NCBI RefSeq assembly: GCF_002008165.1
Contig: NZ_MRDM01000008.1
Span: 124,001 to 188,000 of the forward strand
Direction of reading: 5' to 3'
DNA from: Rhizobium laguerreae
Lineage (GTDB): Bacteria > Pseudomonadota > Alphaproteobacteria > Rhizobiales > Rhizobiaceae
Length of the DNA stretch: 64,000 nucleotides
Shown in pieces: positions 39,188 to 47,548 of this stretch (its first letter is position 1; each line of letters begins with the position of its first letter). Made by a program: the position numbers and the translations under genes. Below the pieces are notes generated by a model. That model was not told the DNA's origin, made no database searches, and was given only the letters and a program-made list of their open reading frames with translations.

Positions 39188-39307
39188 TTCCCATCCTTCG
39201 CTTCGGGTCGCACGATCGTCACCCATGTATGCGCTGGAACGGCAAACGCAATGGCTGCGTTCTTGAAAACGTTGGGCCTGAGAACATCGGGTGTGAATTT
39301 GTTGTTG

Positions 39308-39328
39308 CGAATGACTTGCATTATCATT
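39308..39328. promoter_or_regulatory. Fur/Mur-like operator upstream of mntH
   Basis: Inverted repeat GAATGA-N9-TCATTC centred about 55 nt before the mntH ATG, in an AT-rich stretch. It resembles Fur-family operators (AATGATAAT-type hexamers). In rhizobia Mn uptake genes are controlled by Mur, a manganese-dependent Fur homologue (established), so this is a good candidate, but consensus match was judged by eye. Confidence 0.5.
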
Positions 39329-39372
39329 CTAACTCGTCATAGTGCGTGCACGATAAAACAGGTGGAAATCGC

Positions 39373-40713
39373 ATGGACGTGCTCAATCCGAATACAAAGA
39401 GCGGCTGGCGGCACGAACGCGGAGAAGCGTCGCTGTCGGATGTCTACCGCACCGTCGGAACCGGGCGTCACAGCTCGATGTGGCGAAGGGCGGCGGCCTT
39501 CGCCGGGCCGGGCTACATGGTCGCCGTCGGCTACATGGACCCCGGCAACTGGGCGACCTCGCTCGCCGGCGGCTCGAAATTCGGCTATGCGCTGCTCACC
39601 GTCGCGCTGCTTTCCAACCTGATGGCGATCGTGCTGCAATCGCTCTGCGCGCGCCTGGCGATCGCCTCCGGCCGCGACCTCGCGCAGGCCTGCCGCGACG
39701 CCTTTCCGAAATATGTCTCGCTGCCGCTCTGGGCCTTTGCGGAAATCGCCATCATCGCCACCGATATCGCCGAGGTGATTGGCACGGCGATCGGCCTCAA
39801 CCTGTTGATGGGCATCCCGCTCGAACTCGGCGTGCTGATCACCGCGCTCGACGTCTTCGTCATCCTCTTCCTGCAGAAGCTCGGTTTCCGCTGGGTGGAA
39901 GCCTTCATCATCGCGCTGCTCGGCGTCATCGCGGTCTGCTTCGGCGTGCAGATCCTGCTGGCCGACCCGCAATGGGGCGCGGTTCTCACCGGCTTCTTCC
40001 CGACGACCGAGATCGTCACCAATCCCGAGATGCTCTACCTGGCGCTCGGCATTCTCGGCGCGACCGTCATGCCGCACAATCTCTACCTCCACTCCGGCAT
40101 CGTGCAGACGCGGGCCTATGGCCATACGGTTCCCGAAAAGAGGGAGGCGCTGACCTTTGCGACGATCGACTCGACGGTCGCGCTCTGTTTCGCGCTGCTG
40201 ATCAATGCCTCGATCCTGATCCTGGCGGCCGCCGCCTTCAATGCGCACGGCAGGACCGACGTCGTCGAACTCGGCGATGCCTATTCGCTGCTGTCGCCGC
40301 TGCTCGGTCTCGCCATCGCGCCGACGCTGTTCGGCATCGCGCTTCTGTGCTGCGGTCTCAACTCGACGGTAACGGCAACGCTTGCCGGCCAGATCGTCAT
40401 GGAAGGCTTCCTCAAGATCCGGCTGAGGCCGTGGGTGCGCCGGCTGATTACCCGTGCCATCGCCATCGTGCCGGCAGCGATCGTCACCATCTGGTATGGC
40501 GACCAGGGCACGGCGGAGCTGTTGATCCTCACCCAGGTGGTGCTCAGCCTGCAGCTTTCCTTCGCCGTCTTCCCGCTTGTCATGTTTACCGCCAACAAGG
40601 CCAAGATGGGCGAGCTCGTGGCGCCGCGCTGGCTGAGTGGTGTCGCCTATCTGATCGCGATCGTGATTGCCGGGCTGAACGTCAAGCTGCTCCTCGACTT
40701 CGTCACCGGCTGA
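39373..40713 (+). CDS. mntH: Nramp-type divalent metal transporter
   Basis: Proton-coupled manganese/iron importer of 446 residues with about eleven hydrophobic helices. Signatures: [20 protein letters not shown] (DPGN in the first helix), the consensus transport motif region GVMPHN in [14 protein letters not shown], and the conserved polar residues of helix 6. The ATG at 39373 follows AGGTGG; an earlier GTG at 39346 is less likely. It is a single gene divergent to the S49 peptidase, with a Fur/Mur-like site in its promoter. Confidence 0.93.
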   Translation: MDVLNPNTKSGWRHERGEASLSDVYRTVGTGRHSSMWRRAAAFAGPGYMVAVGYMDPGNWATSLAGGSKFGYALLTVALLSNLMAIVLQSLCARLAIASGRDLAQACRDAFPKYVSLPLWAFAEIAIIATDIAEVIGTAIGLNLLMGIPLELGVLITALDVFVILFLQKLGFRWVEAFIIALLGVIAVCFGVQILLADPQWGAVLTGFFPTTEIVTNPEMLYLALGILGATVMPHNLYLHSGIVQTRAYGHTVPEKREALTFATIDSTVALCFALLINASILILAAAAFNAHGRTDVVELGDAYSLLSPLLGLAIAPTLFGIALLCCGLNSTVTATLAGQIVMEGFLKIRLRPWVRRLITRAIAIVPAAIVTIWYGDQGTAELLILTQVVLSLQLSFAVFPLVMFTANKAKMGELVAPRWLSGVAYLIAIVIAGLNVKLLLDFVTG

Positions 40714-40742
40714 AGCATTTTCAGGAAAAGTCTGAAGCCAGC

Positions 40743-41513
40743 CTAAAGCCTGGCATAGGCCGCCCGGCCATTGTTGAAATCATCGACGAGAGGGGAGAAC
40801 TTGTGGCTCCCCTCTTCGTGCATGATGAGGGCCGCACGCAGCGATAGCCGCGCCCGCGATCCCTTGATCGCTGTCACCAGGATCCGCACGGCATTTTCGC
40901 CCGGGCGCGGATGGATGGCGGTGATCTCGATGCCGCCGAAGCGCCGGCCGCAGGCCGTGATGATCTCGGCGATCGATTGCGGCCGGGCGATCAGCGACAA
41001 TTGCCCGCCTGATATCATGATGGCGCCCGCCGTACGGATCCAGCTTTCGAACAGGCCGTCGGTCATCGCATGGGCTTCGGCCTTCAGCGCATCCGGCGTG
41101 CGCCGGTCGCCGGCGTCATTGAACGGCGGGTTCATGATGACGTGGTGGAAGCTCTCATCGGTGAGCCCCGCATCGTTGCGCGCCTTGGCGGTCAGCGTCA
41201 CATCGGCCTCGACGACGCTGACGCGGCCGGCGATATGGGCATTGTCGGGCAAGAGGATGCTGCGGCGGGCATAATCGGCCATCTCGGCCGAGCGTTCGAA
41301 AAGCACCACTTCTGCATCGGCAAGGCGCGAGGCGACGGCAAGGCCGGCAGCGCCCGCGCCGGCGCCGAGATCGGCAACCCTGACCGGACGATCGTCGGCG
41401 ACCAGAGCCGCAAGCAGCATCGCATCCATGCCGGAGCGATGGCCCCTGCCCTTCGGCTGCACCACATGGAAGCCGCCGCGATGAAAGGCATCGACAGTGT
41501 CAGTGGCGGTCAT
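40743..41513 (-). CDS. TrmN6-like tRNA1(Val) methyltransferase
   Basis: Class I SAM-dependent methyltransferase of 256 residues with VADLGAGAGAAGLAVASRL (motif I, ~43-60) and the adenine-N6 catalytic motif MNPPFND (~130). This NPPF signature and PKGRGHRSGMDAMLLAALV at the N-terminus match TrmN6 (YfiC), which methylates A37 of tRNA1(Val). A DUF2007 gene begins 6 nt upstream, so the two are likely co-expressed. Substrate assignment is by family only. Confidence 0.83.
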   Translation of the reverse strand: MTATDTVDAFHRGGFHVVQPKGRGHRSGMDAMLLAALVADDRPVRVADLGAGAGAAGLAVASRLADAEVVLFERSAEMADYARRSILLPDNAHIAGRVSVVEADVTLTAKARNDAGLTDESFHHVIMNPPFNDAGDRRTPDALKAEAHAMTDGLFESWIRTAGAIMISGGQLSLIARPQSIAEIITACGRRFGGIEITAIHPRPGENAVRILVTAIKGSRARLSLRAALIMHEEGSHKFSPLVDDFNNGRAAYARL

Positions 41514-41519
41514 CGGAGC

Positions 41520-41747
41520 TCACTTCCGCTCGCGCAGCTCGCCGCCGAGACCGGCATCGGTGAGGATGCGGCGCGCCTGATCGGCCATCTCCTCATCCAC
41601 CAGCAGGCGGCGCGACAGCATGCCGAGCGAGCCTTCGAGCACGCTCATGCCCTGATCGGCGATGAAGCAGTGAATCCCGGCATCCTTCATCAAACTCTCG
41701 GCATAGGAGAGAAGAACGGGGTCGTTGGCGCGGATAAGCTCATGCAT
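41520..41747 (-). CDS. DUF2007 family protein
   Basis: Small protein of 75 residues, full length for DUF2007 (putative signal transducing protein). It starts MHELIRANDPVLLSYAESLM, then the signature AGIHCFIADQGMSVLEGSLG and a GMLSRRLLVDEEM tail. It precedes the TrmN6-like gene by 6 nt. Function unknown. The ATG at 41747 is preferred over an upstream TTG. Confidence 0.83.
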   Translation of the reverse strand: MHELIRANDPVLLSYAESLMKDAGIHCFIADQGMSVLEGSLGMLSRRLLVDEEMADQARRILTDAGLGGELRERK

Positions 41748-41855
41748 TTGCCGTCGTTTTCCTTTCAATTTCGCTCAGCGCGACAATTCACCCCTTGCCG
41801 CGTCCATCGCCCCTTTCTATTGTCAGGTGCAATGAATGAATAGGAGTCCGGGTCG

Positions 41856-42872
41856 TTGGGCGTGGTCATACCGCTTGAAGAAAGCAAAAACAAACTGGCA
41901 TCCATAAAGCCGCTGGTCGATCTCACCAGGGCGGATATGGAGCGAGTAAACCAGCTCATTCTCTCCAAGGCCGGCTCCGACGTGCAGATGATCCCCGAAG
42001 TGGCGAACCATCTGATCTCGTCCGGCGGCAAGCGGCTGCGGCCGATGCTGACGCTGGCTTCCGCATCGCTGTTCGACTACCGGGGCGAAAATCACGTCAA
42101 GCTCGCCACATCGGTCGAGTTCATGCACACGGCAACGCTACTGCATGACGATGTCGTCGACGAAAGCGATCTGCGCCGCGGCAAATCGACGGCGCGGATG
42201 ATCTGGGGCAACCAGGCAAGCGTGCTGGTCGGCGATTTCCTGCTCGGCCAGGCCTTCCGCATGATGGTCGATGTCGGCTCGCTCGATGCGCTGGACGTCT
42301 TGTCTTCAGCCGCCTGCGTGATCGCCGAAGGCGAAGTGCTGCAGCTTTCCGTCGCCAAGAACATGGAGACGACGGAGGACGATTATCTCTCGGTCATCCG
42401 CGCCAAGACGGCCGCTCTCTTTGCCGCCGCCGCCGAAGTCGGGCCGATCGTCGCCAAGGCCGGCCGGTCCGGCCGCAATGCGCTGAAATCCTACGGCATG
42501 AATCTCGGGCTCGCCTTCCAGCTGGTCGACGACGCGCTCGACTACGGCGGCAAGGCCGCCGATCTTGGCAAGAATGTCGGCGACGATTTCCGCGAGGGCA
42601 AGATCACCCTGCCGGTCATTCTCGCCTATCGCCGCGGCACTGAGGATGAGCGCGCCTTCTGGCGCGATGCAATCGAGGCCGGCAACAGCACCGACGCCAA
42701 CCTCGAAAAAGCGCTGGGACTGATCACCAAATACGGCACGCTCGGCGACACGATCGGCCGCGCGATCCATTACGGCACGATCGCGCGCGATGCGCTTGCG
42801 CCCCTTCCCGATACGGTCTGGAAATCCGCCCTGATGGAAGTGATCGACTTCTGCATCGAGCGCGTCAATTGA
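41856..42872 (+). CDS. ispB: Polyprenyl diphosphate synthase (octaprenyl type)
   Basis: Trans-prenyltransferase of 338 residues that builds the long isoprenoid chain of ubiquinone. Both aspartate-rich motifs are present: LLHDDVVDESDLRRG (~100) and LAFQLVDDALDYGG (~218), along with SGGKRLRPML. The start is TTG at 41856 after TAGGAG; a GTG two codons later is an alternative. It supplies the prenyl donor for UbiA (15538-16506). Chain length cannot be set from sequence alone; rhizobia mostly have ubiquinone-10, so decaprenyl is equally plausible. Confidence 0.9.
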   Translation: MGVVIPLEESKNKLASIKPLVDLTRADMERVNQLILSKAGSDVQMIPEVANHLISSGGKRLRPMLTLASASLFDYRGENHVKLATSVEFMHTATLLHDDVVDESDLRRGKSTARMIWGNQASVLVGDFLLGQAFRMMVDVGSLDALDVLSSAACVIAEGEVLQLSVAKNMETTEDDYLSVIRAKTAALFAAAAEVGPIVAKAGRSGRNALKSYGMNLGLAFQLVDDALDYGGKAADLGKNVGDDFREGKITLPVILAYRRGTEDERAFWRDAIEAGNSTDANLEKALGLITKYGTLGDTIGRAIHYGTIARDALAPLPDTVWKSALMEVIDFCIERVN

Positions 42873-43006
42873 TCAAACGTCCTTGATCGCAGGCTGATTT
42901 TCTTGCAGCGCCGCTTCAAAAAAGCCATCCTGTTATGAATCAGTGATCGCAACTGGTTTTGCGGCCGGCGGCATTTGTCGGGACGCTGTCGAAGAAAGGT
43001 TTCCTA

Positions 43007-44839
43007 ATGCGGCAGAGAATTGCCATCCGTCTTCTTACGAGCGCAGCGCTGGCCGCTGTCCTTTCGCTCAGCGGTGTCGGCGGCGCGAACGCCGAGGATG
43101 CGGCCAAGACAGACGATTCCGGCACGGCCGTTCACTTCGATGCGGACAGCGTCACCACTTTCTCCGGCGCCTTTCTCGCCGCGCGCACCGCCGATGTCGA
43201 TCATGACTATCAAACGGCGATCGAACTCTACAAGAAGGCGCTGCAGATCGAGCCCGGCAATCCAGAGATTCGCCAGCGGCTGATGATCTCGCTGCTCCTC
43301 AATGGCGATATCAAGGACGGCGTCAAATATGCCAATGACCTGAAGGGCGATCCTTCCGTCGAGCGTATCACCACGATCGTGCGCGGCATGGATGCCGTGC
43401 GCCGCGACGACTACAAGTCCGCCGAGGCCATCCTGAAATATAAGGGGCCAAACGATCTCGACCGGATGATGAACGACCTGCTGCTCGCATGGGCCCGCGT
43501 CGGCGCCGGCCGCGGCAAGGAAGCGCTCACGATGGTCGAGAAGATGAAGGGGCCGGACTGGTTCCGCATCTTCCAGAATTACAATGCCGGCGCGATCGCC
43601 ATCGCCATCGGCGACGTGAAATCCGCCCGAAAGCATCTGAACGACGCCGTGCTCGACAAGGAGGGAGGCGCAACGGCGCCCGACACCTTCATGCGCGCCG
43701 TGATGGCGCTTGCACGCCTCGAAGCAACACAAGGCAATAAACAGAAGGCGCTCGACGCCGTTTCCGTCGGCGACAACCTATTGCCGAACTATGCGCCGCT
43801 GAACGCGCTGCGCGACAGTATCGAAAAGAACGAGAAGCAGGAGCAGCAGGTCAAGACGGCCGAAGAAGGTGCCGCCGGCGTGCTCTTCTCGGTCGGCGGC
43901 GCGCTAAACCGCGACGGCGCCGAGGACATCGTCTCGCTTTACCTGCAGACGGCCAAGGCCCTCGACCCGAACAGCGCCGATACGCTGGTGCTGCTCGGCG
44001 GCATTGCCGAGAAGCAGAACCAGATGGACCGCGCCATCACGCTCTACAAGAAAGTGCCGGAGAATTCGCCGATGCGGCGTATCTCCGAGCTGCAGCTCGG
44101 CCTGGCCCTTGCCCAAGGCGGTAAGGTCGACGAGGCCCGCAAGCACCTGCAGGCGCTGATCGCCTCCGATCCGAAGGACATCCGCAGTTACCTGGCCTAT
44201 GGCAGCGTGCTCTCCGACGCCAAGGACTACCAGGCGATGGCCGCCAATTATGACAAGGCCGTCGAAGTCATCGGCCCCATCCCCGGCCGGGCCAACTGGA
44301 GCGTCTTCTTCCAGCGCGGCATTGCCTATGAGCGTCTGAAGAAGTGGGACCAGGCGGAACCGAACTTCCGCAAGGCGCTGGAGCTCAATCCCGACCAGCC
44401 GCAGGTGTTGAACTATCTCGGCTATTCCTGGATCGACATGAACCGGAACCTCGACGAAGGTCTCGGCATGATCAAGAAGGCCGTCGATCTTCGCCCTGAC
44501 GACGGCTACATCATCGATTCGCTTGGCTGGGCCTATTTCCGCCTCAACCGCTTCGAAGATGCCGTCGACGAGTTGGAGCGGGCGGCACAGATCAAGGCCG
44601 GCGACGCAACGATCAACGACCATCTCGGCGATGCCTACTGGCGCGTCGGGCGTAAGCTCGAGGCCGTCTACCAGTGGAACCGGGCGCTCGCCTCCGAGCC
44701 CGAAGCTGCCGAGATCCCGAAGATCAAGGACAAGGTCGCCAACGGCCTGCCTCCCGTCAGCGACGATGCCAAGGCAGCCGACAAGAAGCAGCCGGATCCG
44801 GCGCCCGTCATCCCGCCGCCGGTCGACAAAAAATCCTGA
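43007..44839 (+). CDS. Secreted TPR-repeat protein
   Basis: Protein of 610 residues with a signal peptide (MRQRIAIRLLTSAALAAVLS, cleavage near GGANA) and about ten or more tetratricopeptide units across the whole mature chain (e.g. DYQTAIELYKKALQIEPGNP, ALELNPDQPQVLNYLGYSWI, FEDAVDELERAAQIKAGDAT). The C-terminal tail is Pro/Lys-rich (PDPAPVIPPPVDKKS). It is exported and probably acts as an assembly or envelope scaffold. The ATG at 43007 follows AAAGG. It lies between ispB and ispE, but TPR proteins beside these genes are widespread in alphaproteobacteria. Confidence 0.88.
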   Translation: MRQRIAIRLLTSAALAAVLSLSGVGGANAEDAAKTDDSGTAVHFDADSVTTFSGAFLAARTADVDHDYQTAIELYKKALQIEPGNPEIRQRLMISLLLNGDIKDGVKYANDLKGDPSVERITTIVRGMDAVRRDDYKSAEAILKYKGPNDLDRMMNDLLLAWARVGAGRGKEALTMVEKMKGPDWFRIFQNYNAGAIAIAIGDVKSARKHLNDAVLDKEGGATAPDTFMRAVMALARLEATQGNKQKALDAVSVGDNLLPNYAPLNALRDSIEKNEKQEQQVKTAEEGAAGVLFSVGGALNRDGAEDIVSLYLQTAKALDPNSADTLVLLGGIAEKQNQMDRAITLYKKVPENSPMRRISELQLGLALAQGGKVDEARKHLQALIASDPKDIRSYLAYGSVLSDAKDYQAMAANYDKAVEVIGPIPGRANWSVFFQRGIAYERLKKWDQAEPNFRKALELNPDQPQVLNYLGYSWIDMNRNLDEGLGMIKKAVDLRPDDGYIIDSLGWAYFRLNRFEDAVDELERAAQIKAGDATINDHLGDAYWRVGRKLEAVYQWNRALASEPEAAEIPKIKDKVANGLPPVSDDAKAADKKQPDPAPVIPPPVDKKS

Positions 44840-44890
44840 CGGGCAGGAGGCATGCCTGAAAGGACTTGGCCGGATACAGGTCAAAGAAAT

Positions 44891-44940
44891 AGAGCATGAT
44901 GTCGTCCGAAAACCGCTCACACTTTTCGGCATCATGCACT
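44891..44940. repeat. Family A palindrome containing the ispE start codon
   Basis: Outer arms AGAGCATGATG and CATCATGCACT, inner arms CCGAAAA and TTTTCGG. The first ATG of ispE (44896) lies in the left arm. Nearly identical (one arm base) to the copy at 36244-36293. Confidence 0.85.
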
Positions 44941-45807
44941 AGCGTTTCCGAGGAGGCGCGCGCGAAAATCAACCTGGCCCTGCATGTGACGGGCCAGCGG
45001 CCGGACGGCTATCATCTGCTCGATATGCTGGTGACCTTCGCAGATCATGGCGACCGGCTGGACTTCATGCGGTCGCCGGCCGATGCATTCACCCTGTCGG
45101 GCCGTTTCGGCGAGATACTTGCCGGCGACAGCGGCACCAACCTGGTGCTGAAGGCCCGCGACCTCCTGCGCGAGGCGATCGGTCCCCTCGCCTTTCCCGT
45201 CCGCATTCATCTCGAAAAGAACCTGCCGGTTGCCTCCGGCATCGGCGGCGGCTCGGCCGATGCAGCCGCGACGCTGCGCGGGCTGATGCGGCTCTGGGGC
45301 ACGACATTATCGGCGGAGACGCTTGCCGCGCTGGCGCTGAAGCTCGGCGCCGACGTGCCGATGTGCCTGGAGAGCCGGCCGCTGATTGCCCGCGGCATCG
45401 GCGAAAAGATCGAAGCTGTGCCTGATCTGCCGGCCTTTGCCATGGTGCTCGCCAATCCGCTGAAGGGCGTCTCGACGCCTGAGGTTTTCCGCCGGCTGGC
45501 GACAAAGAACAATCCGGCCCTGAGCCTGGCACCGAGCCCGCCTCAGACTGCCGACTGGCTCGCGGCAATTGCTGCTGCCCGCAACGACCTGGAGCCGCCG
45601 GCGCGCGAACTCGTGCCCGAGATTTCGGAGATCTCGGCGATGCTGCAAGCTCACGGCGCCCTTTTGACCCGCATGTCCGGTTCCGGCGCCACCTGTTTCG
45701 GCATCTTTGCGAGCATGACTGTTGCCGAAGATGCGGCGGCAGCTCTTCACGACGAGTGCCCTGGCTGGTATTTCCAGGCGACGGAAACGGGTTCGGGAGG
45801 CGCATGA
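44896..45807 (+). CDS. ispE: 4-diphosphocytidyl-2-C-methyl-D-erythritol kinase
   Basis: GHMP-family kinase of 303 residues in the non-mevalonate isoprenoid pathway. Homology begins at EARAKINLALHVTGQRPDGYH; the ATP-binding signature is LPVASGIGGGSADAAATLRG (~100-119), and the C-terminal part has LTRMSGSGATCFGIF. The only usable start codons are 44896 and 44899, both inside the dispersed palindrome, so the first ~14 residues (MMSSENRSHFSASC) are encoded by repeat DNA. It overlaps moaB by a few bases. Either this start is real, or translation begins at a non-standard codon further in. Confidence 0.92.
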   Translation: MMSSENRSHFSASCTSVSEEARAKINLALHVTGQRPDGYHLLDMLVTFADHGDRLDFMRSPADAFTLSGRFGEILAGDSGTNLVLKARDLLREAIGPLAFPVRIHLEKNLPVASGIGGGSADAAATLRGLMRLWGTTLSAETLAALALKLGADVPMCLESRPLIARGIGEKIEAVPDLPAFAMVLANPLKGVSTPEVFRRLATKNNPALSLAPSPPQTADWLAAIAAARNDLEPPARELVPEISEISAMLQAHGALLTRMSGSGATCFGIFASMTVAEDAAAALHDECPGWYFQATETGSGGA

Positions 45808-46358
45808 TGGCAGGTCTGGACGAAAAGCGGCCCTTCATCGCGGTCGGCATTGCGGTTCTCACGATCTCGGATACCCGCACGCCGGAGACGGACAAGTCAG
45901 GCGACACGCTGGCGGCGCGGATCACCAAGGCAGGTCACAGGCTGGTCGACCGGGGGATCGTGCCCGATGATCGCCAAAAGATTGCCGCACGGGTGAAGGC
46001 CTGGACTGAGAGAGAAGACATAGACGTCGTCATCACCACGGGCGGCACCGGCTTTACCGGTCGCGATGTGACGCCCGAAGCGCTGGAACCTTTGTTCGAA
46101 AAGCGGATGGACGGCTTTTCCGCCATCTTCCACCGGATCTCCTACGAGAAGATCGGCACGGCGACGATCCAGTCGCGCGCCACGGCAGGTGTTGCCAACG
46201 CCACCTTCATCTTCGTGCTGCCGGGTTCGCCCGGCGCCTGCCGGGATGCCTGGGACGGCATTTTGAAAGGACAGCTCGACTATCGCAGCGTGCCGTGCAA
46301 TTTCGTCGAGATCATGCCGCGTCTGGACGAGCACCTGAAACGCGGCGCGACCAAATAG
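45807..46358 (+). CDS. moaB: Molybdenum cofactor biosynthesis protein B
   Basis: MoaB/MogA-like protein of 183 residues with the MPT-binding motif TTGGTGFTGRDVTPEAL (~70-86) and LPGSPGACRDAWD (~140). It takes part in molybdopterin adenylylation in the molybdenum cofactor pathway. The ispE stop overlaps its start (ATGATGG); the ATG at 45804 and at 45807 are both possible, the latter having a better spacing to GGGAGG. No other moa gene is seen in the window. Confidence 0.9.
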   Translation: MAGLDEKRPFIAVGIAVLTISDTRTPETDKSGDTLAARITKAGHRLVDRGIVPDDRQKIAARVKAWTEREDIDVVITTGGTGFTGRDVTPEALEPLFEKRMDGFSAIFHRISYEKIGTATIQSRATAGVANATFIFVLPGSPGACRDAWDGILKGQLDYRSVPCNFVEIMPRLDEHLKRGATK

Positions 46359-46373
46359 ACCGATGTGCCTGCG

Positions 46374-46709
46374 CTATGTCGCAAGGCCTGGCAGGACGGG
46401 CATCGTGTCCCAGCTGTCACCCGACAGCAGGACGCAGCTTATGCCGTGAACATCCGTGACGATGAGTGTCCAGGTGCCGCTTTCGGCGGCATAGACCTCA
46501 AGAACGGCGTTCTGGTTGATCAGTCCGACTGCCGTGAGCTTTTCGGCGAAATTCTTGTCCAGGAAATTGACGATTTCGGGTCGGCCTGCGCAACTGCGCA
46601 TCATCTGCGATGCTGCCGAATGCGGATGCGCGATCACCAATGTCGGCAATATGACGGCCATGAGGCCGTAGATCATACCGCGTACGCCGTAGATCCTACC
46701 GCGCGCCAT
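46374..46709 (-). CDS. Small exported protein of unknown function
   Basis: Protein of 111 residues with a signal-peptide-like N-terminus (MARGRIYGVRGMIYGLMAVI...VIAHPHSA) and a short mature part with two cysteines (MRSCAGRPE and GISCVLLSGDSW), the second within a TWTLIVTDVHGISCVLLSG stretch. GGAGGTGCGTC before the ATG supports it being real. I recognise no domain. It is convergent with moaB (15 nt apart). Confidence 0.65.
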   Translation of the reverse strand: MARGRIYGVRGMIYGLMAVILPTLVIAHPHSAASQMMRSCAGRPEIVNFLDKNFAEKLTAVGLINQNAVLEVYAAESGTWTLIVTDVHGISCVLLSGDSWDTMPVLPGLAT

Positions 46710-46890
46710 GACGCACCTCCTTTCGCCGGGAACCCGGCAGAAGAGGAGATTGTCGCTGACCTGTTCTGCCGTTCACCGGCATTCCATGGCCATTCCGTTG
46801 CGAAGCGAGGCGCTTCGACGGCGCCATGTTTAAATTATAGCGCGAAATCCTATTGGGCGCCATCTTTTGCTCATCGAGAGCGTTGCGGCC

Positions 46891-47409
46891 CTATCGCGCA
46901 GCGCGGGCGACCCAGGACGGAATCAGTTCGCTCGCGAGCTTGCGCGGCTTCTGCCCCTTGACGAATTCGGTCAGCCGCATGCCGCTTTTGGCAATGGCGA
47001 GTGCCTGCTTCTTCGGCAGGAGAAAGCCCAGTTCCAGCGGCGGCACGGCTCGGCCGACACGCTGGAAAAACGGGCGCCGGTAGCCGCGCGACGCGGTGAA
47101 GCGCGCCGGCAGCTTGTTCAGCGCGACATATTCGGCGATCTCATCGATCCAGCCGGCCTGGGGTCTGGCGCCCGGCTCGACGAAGAGCAGCCATTCGCCG
47201 CGCGCTGCGCGGACGATGTCCTTGATATCCCATTGCGAATGGAAGCGGCAGCCGGCGGCGTCGGCCACCCGCGAGGTGCCGTCGCGCGAGCCGTGATCGA
47301 GCACGACCACATCGCTCACCAGCCCCTCCACCGCGCCTGCCACCAGTACCGATAAAGTCTGTGCCAGCTCAGATTCCTGATCCTGACATTCGAGAACAAC
47401 CGTCAACAT
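46891..47409 (-). CDS. Short glycosyltransferase family 2-like protein
   Basis: Protein of 172 residues beginning MLTVVLECQDQESELAQTLS, then VVVLDHGSRDGTSRVADAAG and ARGEWLLFVEPGARPQ, the nucleotide-sugar-binding fold of GT-A enzymes with a D/E-x-G metal site variant. It is much shorter than typical GT2 enzymes and lacks the C-terminal acceptor and membrane parts, so it may be inactive or act on an unusual substrate. No partner genes lie nearby. Confidence 0.7.
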   Translation of the reverse strand: MLTVVLECQDQESELAQTLSVLVAGAVEGLVSDVVVLDHGSRDGTSRVADAAGCRFHSQWDIKDIVRAARGEWLLFVEPGARPQAGWIDEIAEYVALNKLPARFTASRGYRRPFFQRVGRAVPPLELGFLLPKKQALAIAKSGMRLTEFVKGQKPRKLASELIPSWVARAAR

Positions 47410-47463
47410 TGACTATTTATAATGCGCCGCACAAATTTTTGCCAGCGCCGTTTTCCTCATTTT

Positions 47464-47478
47464 GTTCTTGCATTGTTC
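47464..47478 (+). promoter_or_regulatory. LexA (SOS) box before the radical SAM gene
   Basis: Exact GTTC-N7-GTTC (GTTCTTGCATTGTTC), the established alphaproteobacterial LexA box, 71 nt before the ATG of the radical SAM gene and in the divergent promoter region with the glycosyltransferase. Position and exact match make DNA-damage control likely but it is not proven. Confidence 0.7.
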
Positions 47479-47548
47479 TCATTTTGCGGATAGGAATTTA
47501 ATCAGCAAAACGGGCGAAGGCGATGGCTTTCCGCCGCGGGAGAATCCG

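Noticed and set aside
39480..40847. 455-codon frame overlapping mntH in another frame
   Set aside because: Arg/His-rich shadow of a clear Nramp transporter on the same strand.
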